Source of the DNA: CAYZAW01 sp964476505
GTDB taxonomy: Bacteria; Bacillota; Clostridia; Christensenellales; CAG-138
Assembly (NCBI GenBank): GCA_964476505.1
Contig: CAYZAW010000004.1
Span: 6,001-70,000, forward strand
Direction of reading: 5' to 3'
DNA length: 64,000 bases
The notes beneath the pieces are model-generated. The model was not told where the DNA came from and did no database searches. It worked only from the letters and a program-made list of their open reading frames with translations. Of the stretch, positions 42,165-51,127 are shown in pieces (position 1 is the first letter of the stretch; each line of letters starts with the position of its first letter). The position numbers and the translations under genes were made by a program.

Positions 42165-44219
42165 TTGCAAAAGCTGCATCCAAGAGACGCTATCATTGCG
42201 TTCGTCATTCTGTCGATCGTGCTTGTGATCATCCTCCCCGTTCCCACGGGGCTGATGGATATATTGCTGGTCATTAACATCGCCTGCTCGCTTTTGGTGA
42301 TGATGATGACGGTGTATATTCGGGAGCCGCTGGAATTTGCAAGCTTCCCCACCGTGCTGCTGCTCTTAACGCTGTACCGGCTAGCGCTGAACATATCCAC
42401 CACCACCCTCATTTTAGGTAACAACGGCGACGCGGGCAATGTGATACGCACCTTCGCCAGCTTTGTTGTGGGAGACAATCTGGTGGTGGGCGTTGTGGCG
42501 TTTGCCATCATCATCATCGTGCAGTTTGTGGTCATCACAAAGGGCGCGGAGCGTGTGGCGGAGGTTGCCGCGCGTTTCACCTTGGATGCTATGCCCGGCA
42601 AGCAGATGGCGATCGATGCAGACCTGAACTCGGGGCTGATCGACGAACAGCAGGCCAAGGAACGCCGCAGTAAGATCCAAAAAGAAGCAGACTTTTACGG
42701 CGCTATGGACGGTTCCAGTAAGTTCGTAAAGGGCGATGCCATCGTAGGCATATTGATCACCATCGTCAACATCGTTGGCGGCTTGATCGTTGGGCTTACC
42801 GGGGATGCCGCCATGACCACGGACGAGGTGGTAAGCACCTACCTGATGGCGACCATAGGCGACGGCCTGTGCAGCCAGATTCCGGCGCTGCTGGTGTCTG
42901 TGGGTACCGGCATCATCGTGACCCGCGCTACCTCGGACAACAACCTAGGACGCGACCTAGCCAAGCAGTTGAGCGCCCAGCCGTTCATCTTTTTGCTGCT
43001 TGGTATCATGATGGCGCTGTTTGCGCTGATACCCGGCATGCCGGTCATTTCCATACTGGTACTGGCGGTGCTGTTGGGCGGGCTGGGGTACATGCTGCTT
43101 CGTGCACAGAAGAAGAAGGAGGCGCAGCCGGTTCCGGTGCCGCAGGACATTGCGGAGGAGGAAGCCAAGGAGCTCAGAAAGCCCGAAAAGGTCACCTCGC
43201 TTTTGCAGGTGGACTTGGTGGGCGTGGAATTGGGCTACGGCTTGCTGCCGCTGGTGGATACCACGCAGGGCGGCGACCTGCTGGAGCGCGTGGTAATGAT
43301 CAGACGTCAGTGCGTGATGGACTTGGGCATCATTGTGCCGGTCATCCGCCTCAGAGACAATATCCAGTTGGATTCCAACGAGTATGTGATCAAAATCCGC
43401 GGGGTAGAGGTAGCCCGCGGCAGCGTGATGCTCAACCACTATCTGGCGCTTTCCACTGGGGAAACGCTGGGCAAGGTGGAGGGCATCGAAACCGTGGAGC
43501 CAACGTTCGGCCTTCCTGCCCTTTGGGTATCGGAGGCCAATCGCGAGCAGGCAGACCTGATGGGTTATACCACCATCGACACGCCGTCTGTTATTGCCAC
43601 CCATATGACCAACGTGATCAAGCGGCACGCGGCGGAGCTGTTGACCCGCCAGCAGGTGCAGGTGCTTGTGGACAATTTAAAGACCCAGCAGCCTGCGCTG
43701 GTGGACGAGGTAATACCCAAGCAATTCTCCCTTGGCGAGCTGCAAAAGGTGCTGGCATCGCTGCTGAAGGAAAACGTTTCTATCCGCGACCTTGGCACCA
43801 TCGTAGAGACCATGGGGGATTATTCCGGCGTTACCCGGGATGTGGATCTATTGACGGAGTATGTGCGAAGAGCGCTGTCCCGCGCCATATCCAAGCGCTT
43901 TATCCCGGACGGCAAGGCAAGAGTGATCACCGTGGACGCCTCCGTGGAGCAGCTGATGGTGGAGCGCATGCGCAAAACGGAGACCGGCACCTATATCGCG
44001 CTGGATCAAAAGGAATTAACGGGGATATTCAACAGCCTGCGGGCGGCGGCGGAAAAGCTGTCCTCGCTTGGGCTGACGCCTATCGTTGTGACATCTCCCG
44101 TGGTACGCGGGCATTTCAAACGCTTAACGGAGCAGCTTGCGCCGGACTTTATCGTGCTTTCCTTCAACGAGATCGGGCCGGATGTGGAAATCATCGCAGA
44201 GGGTACCGTTACGCTATAA
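42165..44219 (+). CDS. flhA: Flagellar export protein FlhA
   Basis: A 684-residue export component. Starts at TTG behind GGGGGGAA. About eight TM helices fill the first ~320 residues. The FHIPEP-type cytoplasmic loop includes ARFTLDAMPGKQMAIDADLN. The C-terminal cytoplasmic domain docks substrates and chaperones (LLPLVDTTQGGDLLERV, LPALWVSEANREQADLMG, GDYSGVTRDVDLLTEYVR). Normal length. The flhF gene follows after 65 bp. Confidence 0.97.
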   Translation: MQKLHPRDAIIAFVILSIVLVIILPVPTGLMDILLVINIACSLLVMMMTVYIREPLEFASFPTVLLLLTLYRLALNISTTTLILGNNGDAGNVIRTFASFVVGDNLVVGVVAFAIIIIVQFVVITKGAERVAEVAARFTLDAMPGKQMAIDADLNSGLIDEQQAKERRSKIQKEADFYGAMDGSSKFVKGDAIVGILITIVNIVGGLIVGLTGDAAMTTDEVVSTYLMATIGDGLCSQIPALLVSVGTGIIVTRATSDNNLGRDLAKQLSAQPFIFLLLGIMMALFALIPGMPVISILVLAVLLGGLGYMLLRAQKKKEAQPVPVPQDIAEEEAKELRKPEKVTSLLQVDLVGVELGYGLLPLVDTTQGGDLLERVVMIRRQCVMDLGIIVPVIRLRDNIQLDSNEYVIKIRGVEVARGSVMLNHYLALSTGETLGKVEGIETVEPTFGLPALWVSEANREQADLMGYTTIDTPSVIATHMTNVIKRHAAELLTRQQVQVLVDNLKTQQPALVDEVIPKQFSLGELQKVLASLLKENVSIRDLGTIVETMGDYSGVTRDVDLLTEYVRRALSRAISKRFIPDGKARVITVDASVEQLMVERMRKTETGTYIALDQKELTGIFNSLRAAAEKLSSLGLTPIVVTSPVVRGHFKRLTEQLAPDFIVLSFNEIGPDVEIIAEGTVTL

Positions 44220-44284
44220 AATGTGATAAAATATATTAGAGTACCCAAAGCATCCTGTCAAAGGGGAGTGAACAGCAGCCGCAC

Positions 44285-46198
44285 ATGGAAGAAAAGATCT
44301 ATTACGCCAAGGATCAGCTTACCGCATTGGAGCAAATCAAAACGGAGCTTGGGCCGGATGCCGTCATCGTTAGGAGCAGGCGGGTCATGGAGCGCTCCGG
44401 GTTTTTGGGCTTATTTAAAAAACCCATGTACGAGGTCGTGGTAAGCTTTACGCCCGAGGATGTACAAAAAGCCAAGGAGAGCGCCACCAAGCAGGCCACT
44501 GTTGAAGGCCGGGCGGCGTCGCTCTTCTCCGATTTAGACGAGCGCGCCCGCCGCAGCCGGCAGGAAAAGCCGCAGGAGCAGGCAGCTCATAAGCCGCAAG
44601 AGCAGGTTTCGCCAAGACCTCAGCAGCAGGCGGCGCAAAGACCGCAACAGCAGGCGGTGCAAAGACCGCAGCAACAGCCGGCACCAAAACCACAGCAGGT
44701 TTCGCCAAAGCCGCCGCACATTGTGCAGGAAAAGCCCGCGCAGGCTGTGATACCGGCAAAGGAGGAGGCGGCGCACCGGATACAGCCGGCCGTGTTTCCC
44801 TCGGTACAACCCGCCCCGGCAGCGGAGAGCAAAAAACCCGCCATTGCCAAGGAGCAGTTTGCCGATATCATCGGCAAGGCAGCAGACGAGTTATATGCAA
44901 AGGATACCTACCATGCACCGGCGGCGGAAGCCCCGGTCATGCCCGCCCATGTGTCTAGGGAGGCCAAGCTGAACGCGTATCGCGGGATGACAGCGCCGCT
45001 GTCCGACCGTTTAGAGGCGCTGGCAGATCAGCTGCCCGCCGCAACGGTGGAGCTGGAAAACAGGCCGGAGCCAAAAAACCCTGCGCCAGCACCAAAGCCT
45101 GTCGCAGCAAAAACATCAACCGCCCCGGCAAAGCCGCAGGAACTAAAGCCTGCCCCCAAAATGCCGGAGGAGGAGCCGTTCGTCAATCAGCGCGTTGCGG
45201 CGTTGGAGCAGGCAGCTACCGCCAAGAAGCGGGGCCGCGGCCGCCCCAGAAAAAACGAGCAGTACACGGAACCGCATGACCGCATGGAGTCTTTAGAAAG
45301 CTCCGTTGCCAGCCTGTCGAAGGATATGCAGCTTCTGCGGGAGACCCTTTTGGCTACCGCTGCCGCTACTGCCGCACCGGCAGGGCCTATGCCCAATCAG
45401 GCAGCGCCGCTTGTGAGGCGCACCGCCGTGGAGCGGGAAATGGATGCCTTGGGGGAACGGCTTATACAGCAGGACGTGGATACGGCGGTCGTGAAAAAGC
45501 TGGTACACGCGGCACTTGGTTACATGCAAAGCGGATACGACGTACCGCAGGAGGCCATGAACGCCGCCATCCGGGACGTGATAGGCAAGCCCAAGTTCAT
45601 TCGTGCAAGCACCAAGGCCACCCGTTCCGTGATATTGTTTGGCCCCACGGGAGTGGGCAAAACAACAACGCTTGCCAAGCTGGCGGCGCAAAACGTTTTA
45701 GAGCGCGAGGCCAGCGTGGCGCTTGTGAATGCGGACGTATTCCGGGTGGGCGCACAGGAGCAGCTTTCCGTGTATGCGGATATCCTAAAGATCCCCGTTC
45801 GAACAATATATAAGGCAGAGGATATCCGAACTGTACTGGATGAGTTTTCAGGTAAGAATTTTGTGTTTATTGATACATGTGGGAAGCCTACGCAAGATCC
45901 CGAGTATCAGGCGGAGATTCAAAAGCTGGTCAACTATGGAGACGTGCAGGATAAATACCTTGTGATCTCCAGCACCTCCTCGGCGCGGGTGATCCGGGAG
46001 ATCGTGGAAAGCTTCCGGTACATCTCCTCGTATAAACTGATCGTTACCAAGCTGGACGAATCAGGCAGCTACGGCGCAATCGTAAACCTGTGCAGCTATT
46101 CAGGGCAGCCCATTGCGTACTTGGCAAACGGTCAAAACGTTCCGGACGATATCGTGCGCGCCGACGTGGATGAGATCATCCAGCGGCTTTGGAGGTGA
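44285..46198 (+). CDS. flhF: SRP-type GTPase FlhF with long low-complexity insert and AT-hook
   Basis: A 637-residue FlhF; Bacillus FlhF is about 370. The N-terminal B domain is typical (YYAKDQLTALEQIKTELGPD AVIV). About 270 residues of Gln/Pro/Ala-rich sequence follow, including repeats of the type RPQQQA. They end in KKRGRGRPRKNEQ, where residues 317-323 form a textbook AT-hook core. The NG domain then has P-loop GPTGVGKTTT (from residue 453), VALVNADVFRVGAQEQL, G3 DTCG, and TKLDESGSYGA. FlhF sets flagellar position and number. A DNA-binding hook is not usual for it. Confidence 0.94.
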   Translation: MEEKIYYAKDQLTALEQIKTELGPDAVIVRSRRVMERSGFLGLFKKPMYEVVVSFTPEDVQKAKESATKQATVEGRAASLFSDLDERARRSRQEKPQEQAAHKPQEQVSPRPQQQAAQRPQQQAVQRPQQQPAPKPQQVSPKPPHIVQEKPAQAVIPAKEEAAHRIQPAVFPSVQPAPAAESKKPAIAKEQFADIIGKAADELYAKDTYHAPAAEAPVMPAHVSREAKLNAYRGMTAPLSDRLEALADQLPAATVELENRPEPKNPAPAPKPVAAKTSTAPAKPQELKPAPKMPEEEPFVNQRVAALEQAATAKKRGRGRPRKNEQYTEPHDRMESLESSVASLSKDMQLLRETLLATAAATAAPAGPMPNQAAPLVRRTAVEREMDALGERLIQQDVDTAVVKKLVHAALGYMQSGYDVPQEAMNAAIRDVIGKPKFIRASTKATRSVILFGPTGVGKTTTLAKLAAQNVLEREASVALVNADVFRVGAQEQLSVYADILKIPVRTIYKAEDIRTVLDEFSGKNFVFIDTCGKPTQDPEYQAEIQKLVNYGDVQDKYLVISSTSSARVIREIVESFRYISSYKLIVTKLDESGSYGAIVNLCSYSGQPIAYLANGQNVPDDIVRADVDEIIQRLWR

Positions 46199-46204
46199 TC
46201 CAAC

Positions 46205-47089
46205 ATGGCGCAGATTGATCAGGCGGCAAACTTACGGAACTTAGTAAAGCAGGACGAGGCCACAGCACCCCTTCAACAGGAGCGCGCCCGGGTCATTACG
46301 GTGGTTTCCGGCAAGGGCGGCACGGGCAAAACCTTTTTCTCCGTAAATTTTGCACTGCGATTGGCGGAGATCGGGAAAAAGGTGCTGGTGATCGACGCGG
46401 ACTTCGGCCTTTCCAATGTGGACGTACTTCTGGGCACAAAACCGAAATATAGTCTTGGCGATGTACTGCGCGGTGAGGTACAATTAGAGGAGGCGGTCTG
46501 CACCGGGCATTACGGCATCCGGTACATTTCCGGCGGTACGGGAGACGAAGCGCTGTTAAACCTGAAAAAGGGTAAGCTGAACACCTTGTACCAGCAGATC
46601 AAAGACAGCCCCCTCACACAGGACTTGGATTTCTTACTGTTCGATTGCAGCGCGGGGATAGACCCGCTGGTGCTGCATCTCTTATCCTCCAGCGACAGCG
46701 GCCTTCTGGTGATGACCACCGAGCCCACATCGCTGATGGACGCATTTGTACTGGTCAAGAGCATTGCGGCAAAAAAACGCAAGCCGCCTATCCAATTCGT
46801 TATGAACCGTGCAGACGGTTTCTTGGAAGCCACGGTGGTTGCAAGGAATTTTAAAAACATCGTGGAGAAATACGTTTCTTACGACCTGCGCTATCTGGGG
46901 TATGTATCCAGCGATAAGCATGTGGCGCAGTCGGTCAAAATGCAGGTGCCGCTGATGCTCAGCTTTCCCAACTGCGAGGCGGCAAAAAACATTAAAACCC
47001 TGGTCTCCCAGCAGACCGAAACAGAAAAAAAGACGAACGGGGGAGGCATTCGCAGGTTCTTTGAGCGAATGATAGCAAGCGATGAGTAA
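46205..47089 (+). CDS. flhG: MinD-like ATPase FlhG (FleN/YlxH)
   Basis: A 294-residue ParA/MinD-family ATPase that regulates flagellar number with FlhF. Deviant Walker A VVSGKGGTGKTFFSVN, LVIDADFGLSNVDVLLG, and FDCSAGIDPLVLHLL. It starts with the usual polar stretch (AQIDQAANLRNLVKQDE), which in this family stimulates the FlhF GTPase. It ends with a basic region and overlaps the PilZ gene start by 8 bp. Confidence 0.95.
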   Translation: MAQIDQAANLRNLVKQDEATAPLQQERARVITVVSGKGGTGKTFFSVNFALRLAEIGKKVLVIDADFGLSNVDVLLGTKPKYSLGDVLRGEVQLEEAVCTGHYGIRYISGGTGDEALLNLKKGKLNTLYQQIKDSPLTQDLDFLLFDCSAGIDPLVLHLLSSSDSGLLVMTTEPTSLMDAFVLVKSIAAKKRKPPIQFVMNRADGFLEATVVARNFKNIVEKYVSYDLRYLGYVSSDKHVAQSVKMQVPLMLSFPNCEAAKNIKTLVSQQTETEKKTNGGGIRRFFERMIASDE

Positions 47090-47732
47090 TGTGATAGACG
47101 ATATTCTGATCCAAGGCGTGCAGGTCAATCTGGACATTGACGGAGACCTGTTCCGTACCGGCGTGCTGCTGCCGCTGGAGGAAGACCGGCTGTATGTAAG
47201 CATGCCCACCTCTCGGGGCGAACCGGTGATGATGGCAAAAAGCCAGGAGGTCTACCTGCTGTGCGATCTGCCGGACGATATGCTGCTGCTATGCATGCTG
47301 TCCTACCGGGAAGAGGAAACGATCAACGGCGTGCAGGCTGCCGCCTTTGACATGCTTCGCTGGGACATTCGGGACAGCTTTAGAAAGACCTTCCGGTTGC
47401 GCATCTCCAAATGGTGCGCCTTCTCGGTGCTGTCTTTATACGAACCGTCGCTGGTGGAGTTTTCGGATCAGGTGAGCATGTTCGACCTCTCCGAGGGCGG
47501 CGTGTGTTTGATCACCACCTTCCGTGCGCCTGCCAACGCCTTTGCGGAATGCAGCTTTGAGGTGGAAAGCGAGGTCATGACCATCATGAGCCGCGTGGTG
47601 CACTGCGACAAAATGCGGCAGCACGGACATTTTCATTTAGGCTTGGAGTTCATTGAGCTGACATTGGATCAGCGCCGCAAGATCAGGAAGTACATTTACG
47701 CGGAGCAGGCAAAGCGCATCAAACGCACCTAG
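47082..47732 (+). CDS. PilZ-domain c-di-GMP receptor (YcgR/DgrA-like)
   Basis: A 216-residue flagellar brake-type protein. N-terminal YcgR-like domain, then PilZ with both ligand motifs: RKTFRLR (RxxxR) and FDLSEGGVCL (D/NxSxxG). Binding c-di-GMP is therefore expected. In Bacillus the homologue slows the motor when c-di-GMP is high. The HD-GYP enzyme encoded upstream of the operon would lower the same signal. It overlaps flhG and lies 37 bp before the sigma factor. Confidence 0.88.
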   Translation: MSNVIDDILIQGVQVNLDIDGDLFRTGVLLPLEEDRLYVSMPTSRGEPVMMAKSQEVYLLCDLPDDMLLLCMLSYREEETINGVQAAAFDMLRWDIRDSFRKTFRLRISKWCAFSVLSLYEPSLVEFSDQVSMFDLSEGGVCLITTFRAPANAFAECSFEVESEVMTIMSRVVHCDKMRQHGHFHLGLEFIELTLDQRRKIRKYIYAEQAKRIKRT

Positions 47733-47769
47733 TTCCAAGGGTACTTCCGTGAGAAAGGGGGTAGGCAGG

Positions 47770-48549
47770 ATGCCGGCCGCGGATGTAGACGAGCTGTGGA
47801 GCTCATATCAAAACAACCCCACCATTGAAATCAAGAACCAGATCGTTATGGCATATGTTCCGCTGGTGAACCGTATCGTGGCGCGGCTGACACCGCTGTC
47901 CAACACCTGTAACGGCTACGACGATCTAATCGGTTACGGCGTGATCGGCCTGATCGATTCCGTTGATCGCTTTGATCCGGCAAGGGGCATTCGCTTTGAA
48001 TCCTTTGCCGCCAAGCGTATCAAGGGCGAGATCATCGACAATATCCGTAAGCAGGATTGGGCCTCTGCCAGCCTCAGAAGCCGTATCAAGCAGATCGGCG
48101 ACGCATATGATGCGCTGGAGGCCGAAAGCGCGGAAGCTACCGACGAGAAGGTAGCAGAAAAGCTTGGCCTTACCGTGGAGCAGGTGGAACGGGCGCTCGA
48201 GAAGGCGCATATATTCAACATCATCCGCTTTGAAGCGGTGATCGGCAACGACGATGACCATAACCTGCAGCTGGAAAACATGGTTGCAGGCAATGCGGAG
48301 GAAACCCCGGAAAACGCCTTGCAAAAGAAGGAGCTTGCGCAGGTGATCGCGGGGGAGATCGAAAAACTTACGCCCAACGAACGTCGCGTGATCGTGCTGT
48401 ATTACTACGAGGAATTGATGCTAAAGGAGATTGCAGACATACTGCATGTTACCTCTGCGAGAGTTTCGCAGATTCACTCTAAGGCGCTTTTAAAGCTGCG
48501 GCTTGGCATTCAAAAGCAGTTGGGCGAGGCGGAGGAGCAAGGCGCGTAA
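47770..48549 (+). CDS. fliA: Flagellar RNA polymerase sigma factor FliA (sigma-D/sigma-28)
   Basis: A 259-residue FliA/WhiG-type factor. Region 2: VPLVNRIVARLTPL, YDDLIGYGVIGLIDSVDRFD, FESFAAKRIKGEIID. Region 4: LTPNERRVIVLYYYEELMLK and LHVTSARVSQIHSKAL. ATG chosen behind AAGGGGG; a GTG seven codons upstream is also possible. It should read the sigma-D-type promoter at 51039 and be held by FlgM, encoded at 53181. Confidence 0.93.
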   Translation: MPAADVDELWSSYQNNPTIEIKNQIVMAYVPLVNRIVARLTPLSNTCNGYDDLIGYGVIGLIDSVDRFDPARGIRFESFAAKRIKGEIIDNIRKQDWASASLRSRIKQIGDAYDALEAESAEATDEKVAEKLGLTVEQVERALEKAHIFNIIRFEAVIGNDDDHNLQLENMVAGNAEETPENALQKKELAQVIAGEIEKLTPNERRVIVLYYYEELMLKEIADILHVTSARVSQIHSKALLKLRLGIQKQLGEAEEQGA

Positions 48550-48609
48550 CCCACAGGAAAACGCAAGAGGGCTGCTTATGGCAGCACCGGCATGAGGAAA
48601 GGAACGGAT

Positions 48610-50595
48610 ATGCTGTTTCAGGATTTGAACGACGGGGCGGATAGCGTAACGCAAGCTGCGCCCGGCCGGAGCAATCAAACAGAAACACATCCGCAGCCTG
48701 ATGCACAGCTCCAGGCGGAAGCGATGGCGGCATTGCATGAGGTGCTTGGTTCCGTGCGCGAAGCAAAGACCGATCAGACTGTACCTGCCGATGTGAGCGC
48801 CGCAGACGAAGCCTTGGAAGCGCTGCTGTCTAGCGATCAAAAAAAAGAGAAATATTCCATCGACCTGATCGATGTTGAAGCCGTAAAGAAAACCGACAAT
48901 CCAAATTACATCAGCATGGATACAACCACCGGGAAAAAGCGCGACTACGGCGCGGCTGTGCCGAAGGCGGCGTTTTCCTATCATTTAGAGTATCTGAAGG
49001 ACGGCGTATATCTGGTGACCTCCGGGGTAGATGCCACCGACGACGGGCAGCGTGCGGAAATCATGGCGCACGTTGCAAGCAAGAAGGTCACAGATGTAAA
49101 CATGCAAAAAATGCTGGGCGCTATATTCAAGGGCGGCGACCAGAACATTTGTATTGCACCGCCGCAGGAGGAGCCGTCCATAGACGAAAGCTATGCGTTG
49201 GAGATCAGCCCGGATCATTTAGCTGCCTTCATCACGCTGTCCCGCCCGGAAGGGCCTGCCGCAAAACGGCTGGACGCGGAAGAGGTAGAGCGGCAGCTTC
49301 GCGATGTGCACGGCATCCAGTACGGTATCATATCAGACGCCGTACGGGAAGCGTGCGAAAACCCCCAATACGGTATTCCCGTGCAGGTGGCGTGGGGATA
49401 CCCGGCAGTGCCCGGAGAGGACGGGTATCTGGAATGGCATTTCAATAAAGAAATGGCTATGCAGCCTATGCTGCGGCAGGTTGCCGACGATGAGAAGATC
49501 GACTTTAAGGACTTGGTGCTTTACGAGCAAGCGGTGAAGGATCAGGTGCTCGTTACCAAGGTGCTGCCCAAGGAGGGCACCAGCGGAAAGTCTGTTCTGG
49601 GGCAGATGATTCCCACGCAAACGGGAAAAACATTCAATCTGCCCAAGGGGCGCAACACCTATATCACCGAGGATAAGCTGCAGCTTTGCGCCGCTGTGAA
49701 CGGGCGCGTGGATTTTATGGGCGGCTGCGTATCCGTTTCCAGTATTTACATCGTACAGGGCAACGTGGATCTGCATACGGGCAATGTCTCCTTTGACGGA
49801 GATATTTGCGTGAACGGCAACGTAATGAGCGATTTTTCCCTGACCGCCACGGGCAATATCGAGGTCAAGGGGCTGGTGGAGGCTGCCAAGCTGACCGCCG
49901 GGCACGATATTATCATTCGCGGCGGCTTACAGGGCCGCGGCAAGGGCATTATGATGGCAAAGGGAGATATCTTTGCCCAGTATGTGCAGTATGCCACGGT
50001 GCAAACCAACGGGAACCTGGTGACTAGCAGCGTCATCCACTGCAATGTGGTGGCCTTTGGCGCGGTGCAGGTCATCAGCGGTGTTGGAACGATATTGGGC
50101 GGCAACATCTGTGCAGGCACATATGTGGCGGCGCGTACCATCGGCAACAAGAGCAACTGTCCCACCAATTTGGAAATCGGCCTTCCGCGCATTTACCGCA
50201 GCCGCATGAAGGATCTGGAAAAAGAAATGCGGCAGATGGAAACGGAAATTGCAAAGTACTATCCGCTGCTGCATCAGGAAAGCTTGGGGCAGCTAACGCC
50301 CAAGCAAAAGCAGCTCCGCATGGAGGCGGCAAAGCGACTGTTGCTCAGAAAACGGCAGTTGGAGGAGTGCAACAACGAATACGAGGACATCAAGGTGCGG
50401 TTGGCGGAAGCCGATAAGGGCAAGGTGCATGTATTAAACCGCATTTTCCCGCGCGTGATGATATTGATCAACGAGTTGCAGTATATCACAACAACAGAGG
50501 TCTCCTTTGCTACGTTCCGGGCGGCTGAGGGCGAAGTGGAATTTACCAGCTGCCGCTATGTGCCGGATATGGACATTCGCATGAAAAAGAGGTGA
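48610..50595 (+). CDS. FapA-family (DUF342) protein
   Basis: A 661-residue protein. An acidic N-terminal region is followed by the DUF342 core with a polymer-like beta-helix: NGRVDFMGGCVSVSSIYIVQG, NVSFDGDICVNGNV, GNIEVKGLVEAAKLTAGHDI, ATVQTNGNLVTSSVIHC. A coiled coil comes next (about residues 535-610; KDLEKEMRQMETEIAKYY). The best start is the second ATG behind AGGAAAGGA. DUF342 proteins are frequent after the sigma factor in Gram-positive flagellar operons. Polar or export-related roles have been suggested, but function here is unknown. Confidence 0.88.
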   Translation: MLFQDLNDGADSVTQAAPGRSNQTETHPQPDAQLQAEAMAALHEVLGSVREAKTDQTVPADVSAADEALEALLSSDQKKEKYSIDLIDVEAVKKTDNPNYISMDTTTGKKRDYGAAVPKAAFSYHLEYLKDGVYLVTSGVDATDDGQRAEIMAHVASKKVTDVNMQKMLGAIFKGGDQNICIAPPQEEPSIDESYALEISPDHLAAFITLSRPEGPAAKRLDAEEVERQLRDVHGIQYGIISDAVREACENPQYGIPVQVAWGYPAVPGEDGYLEWHFNKEMAMQPMLRQVADDEKIDFKDLVLYEQAVKDQVLVTKVLPKEGTSGKSVLGQMIPTQTGKTFNLPKGRNTYITEDKLQLCAAVNGRVDFMGGCVSVSSIYIVQGNVDLHTGNVSFDGDICVNGNVMSDFSLTATGNIEVKGLVEAAKLTAGHDIIIRGGLQGRGKGIMMAKGDIFAQYVQYATVQTNGNLVTSSVIHCNVVAFGAVQVISGVGTILGGNICAGTYVAARTIGNKSNCPTNLEIGLPRIYRSRMKDLEKEMRQMETEIAKYYPLLHQESLGQLTPKQKQLRMEAAKRLLLRKRQLEECNNEYEDIKVRLAEADKGKVHVLNRIFPRVMILINELQYITTTEVSFATFRAAEGEVEFTSCRYVPDMDIRMKKR

Positions 50596-50601
50596 TGCGG
50601 C

Positions 50602-50931
50602 GTGATCAAGGGAATCGATATGCAGGGCTTGACCCAGCGCACCGCGGATTATGCCAAGGATGTGAGCGCACAGCTGCGGCAAACGGAGCTGGGGCGCGAG
50701 TTTGCGCAGCAAATGCAGCGGGTGGAAACGGAACACGAAATGGAGTCCGTGGTGAAAACGCCCAAATCCGACGAGGCGCGTATCAATAAAGACGGCGGCG
50801 GAGACGCAAAAGAGCAATACGGACAGGAGCAGGAAAAGAAAAACAATAAGGACGAGGCGGAACGCATATACAAGGAGCCGCTTCCAAGCGTTGGCCTAGC
50901 GGAACGTAGCATACTGGATATTGAGGTATAG
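50602..50931 (+). CDS. Small charged flagellar-operon protein of unknown function
   Basis: A 109-residue hydrophilic protein from a GTG start 6 bp after the FapA-like gene. The central and C-terminal parts are rich in Lys, Glu, Asp and Gln (EQYGQEQEKKNNKDEAERIY), probably helical or disordered, ending in LDIEV. Similar small acidic or charged proteins with an LDI(K/E)I/V end follow DUF342 genes in other clostridial flagellar operons. No domain recognised, no TM segment. It is the last gene before a terminator. Confidence 0.7.
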   Translation: MIKGIDMQGLTQRTADYAKDVSAQLRQTELGREFAQQMQRVETEHEMESVVKTPKSDEARINKDGGGDAKEQYGQEQEKKNNKDEAERIYKEPLPSVGLAERSILDIEV

Positions 50932-50966
50932 CGCCTTAGAAAACACAAGGTTTAGCGATAGCGCTG

Positions 50967-50990
50967 GCTCGCCGAAACGGCGGGCTTTTT
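50967..50990 (+). terminator. Terminator closing the early flagellar operon
   Basis: An 8-bp stem with one G-T wobble (GCTCGCCG with CGGCGGGC), AAA loop, followed by five T. It separates the fliA operon from the flgF unit. Confidence 0.78.
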
Positions 50991-51038
50991 CCTTCCCTGT
51001 ATTCCGGAAAAAAACAGGAAAAACATCGGCAAATCCGC

Positions 51039-51066
51039 TAAACTTCCTGCGGTGTTTCACCGATAT
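51039..51066 (+). promoter_or_regulatory. Sigma-D (FliA)-type promoter of the flgF-csrA unit
   Basis: TAAA (51039-51042), 16-bp spacer, ACCGATAT (51059-51066), close to the Bacillus sigma-D pattern TAAA-N15-GCCGATAT. It lies between a terminator and the flgF start (about 60 bp leader with a GGCAGGAGG site). The unit downstream carries flgM and late structural genes, as expected of a FliA regulon. Confidence 0.75.
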
Positions 51067-51127
51067 AGGTAATGACTCAGTTTATCGGGGACTACCCGGT
51101 AACGGTCGCAAAGGCAGGAGGTAGCGG

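Noticed and set aside
42869..44239. Long plus-strand alternative frame within flhA
   Set aside because: Gly/Ala/Arg/His-rich shadow translation of flhA in another frame, with no domain and no start signal.
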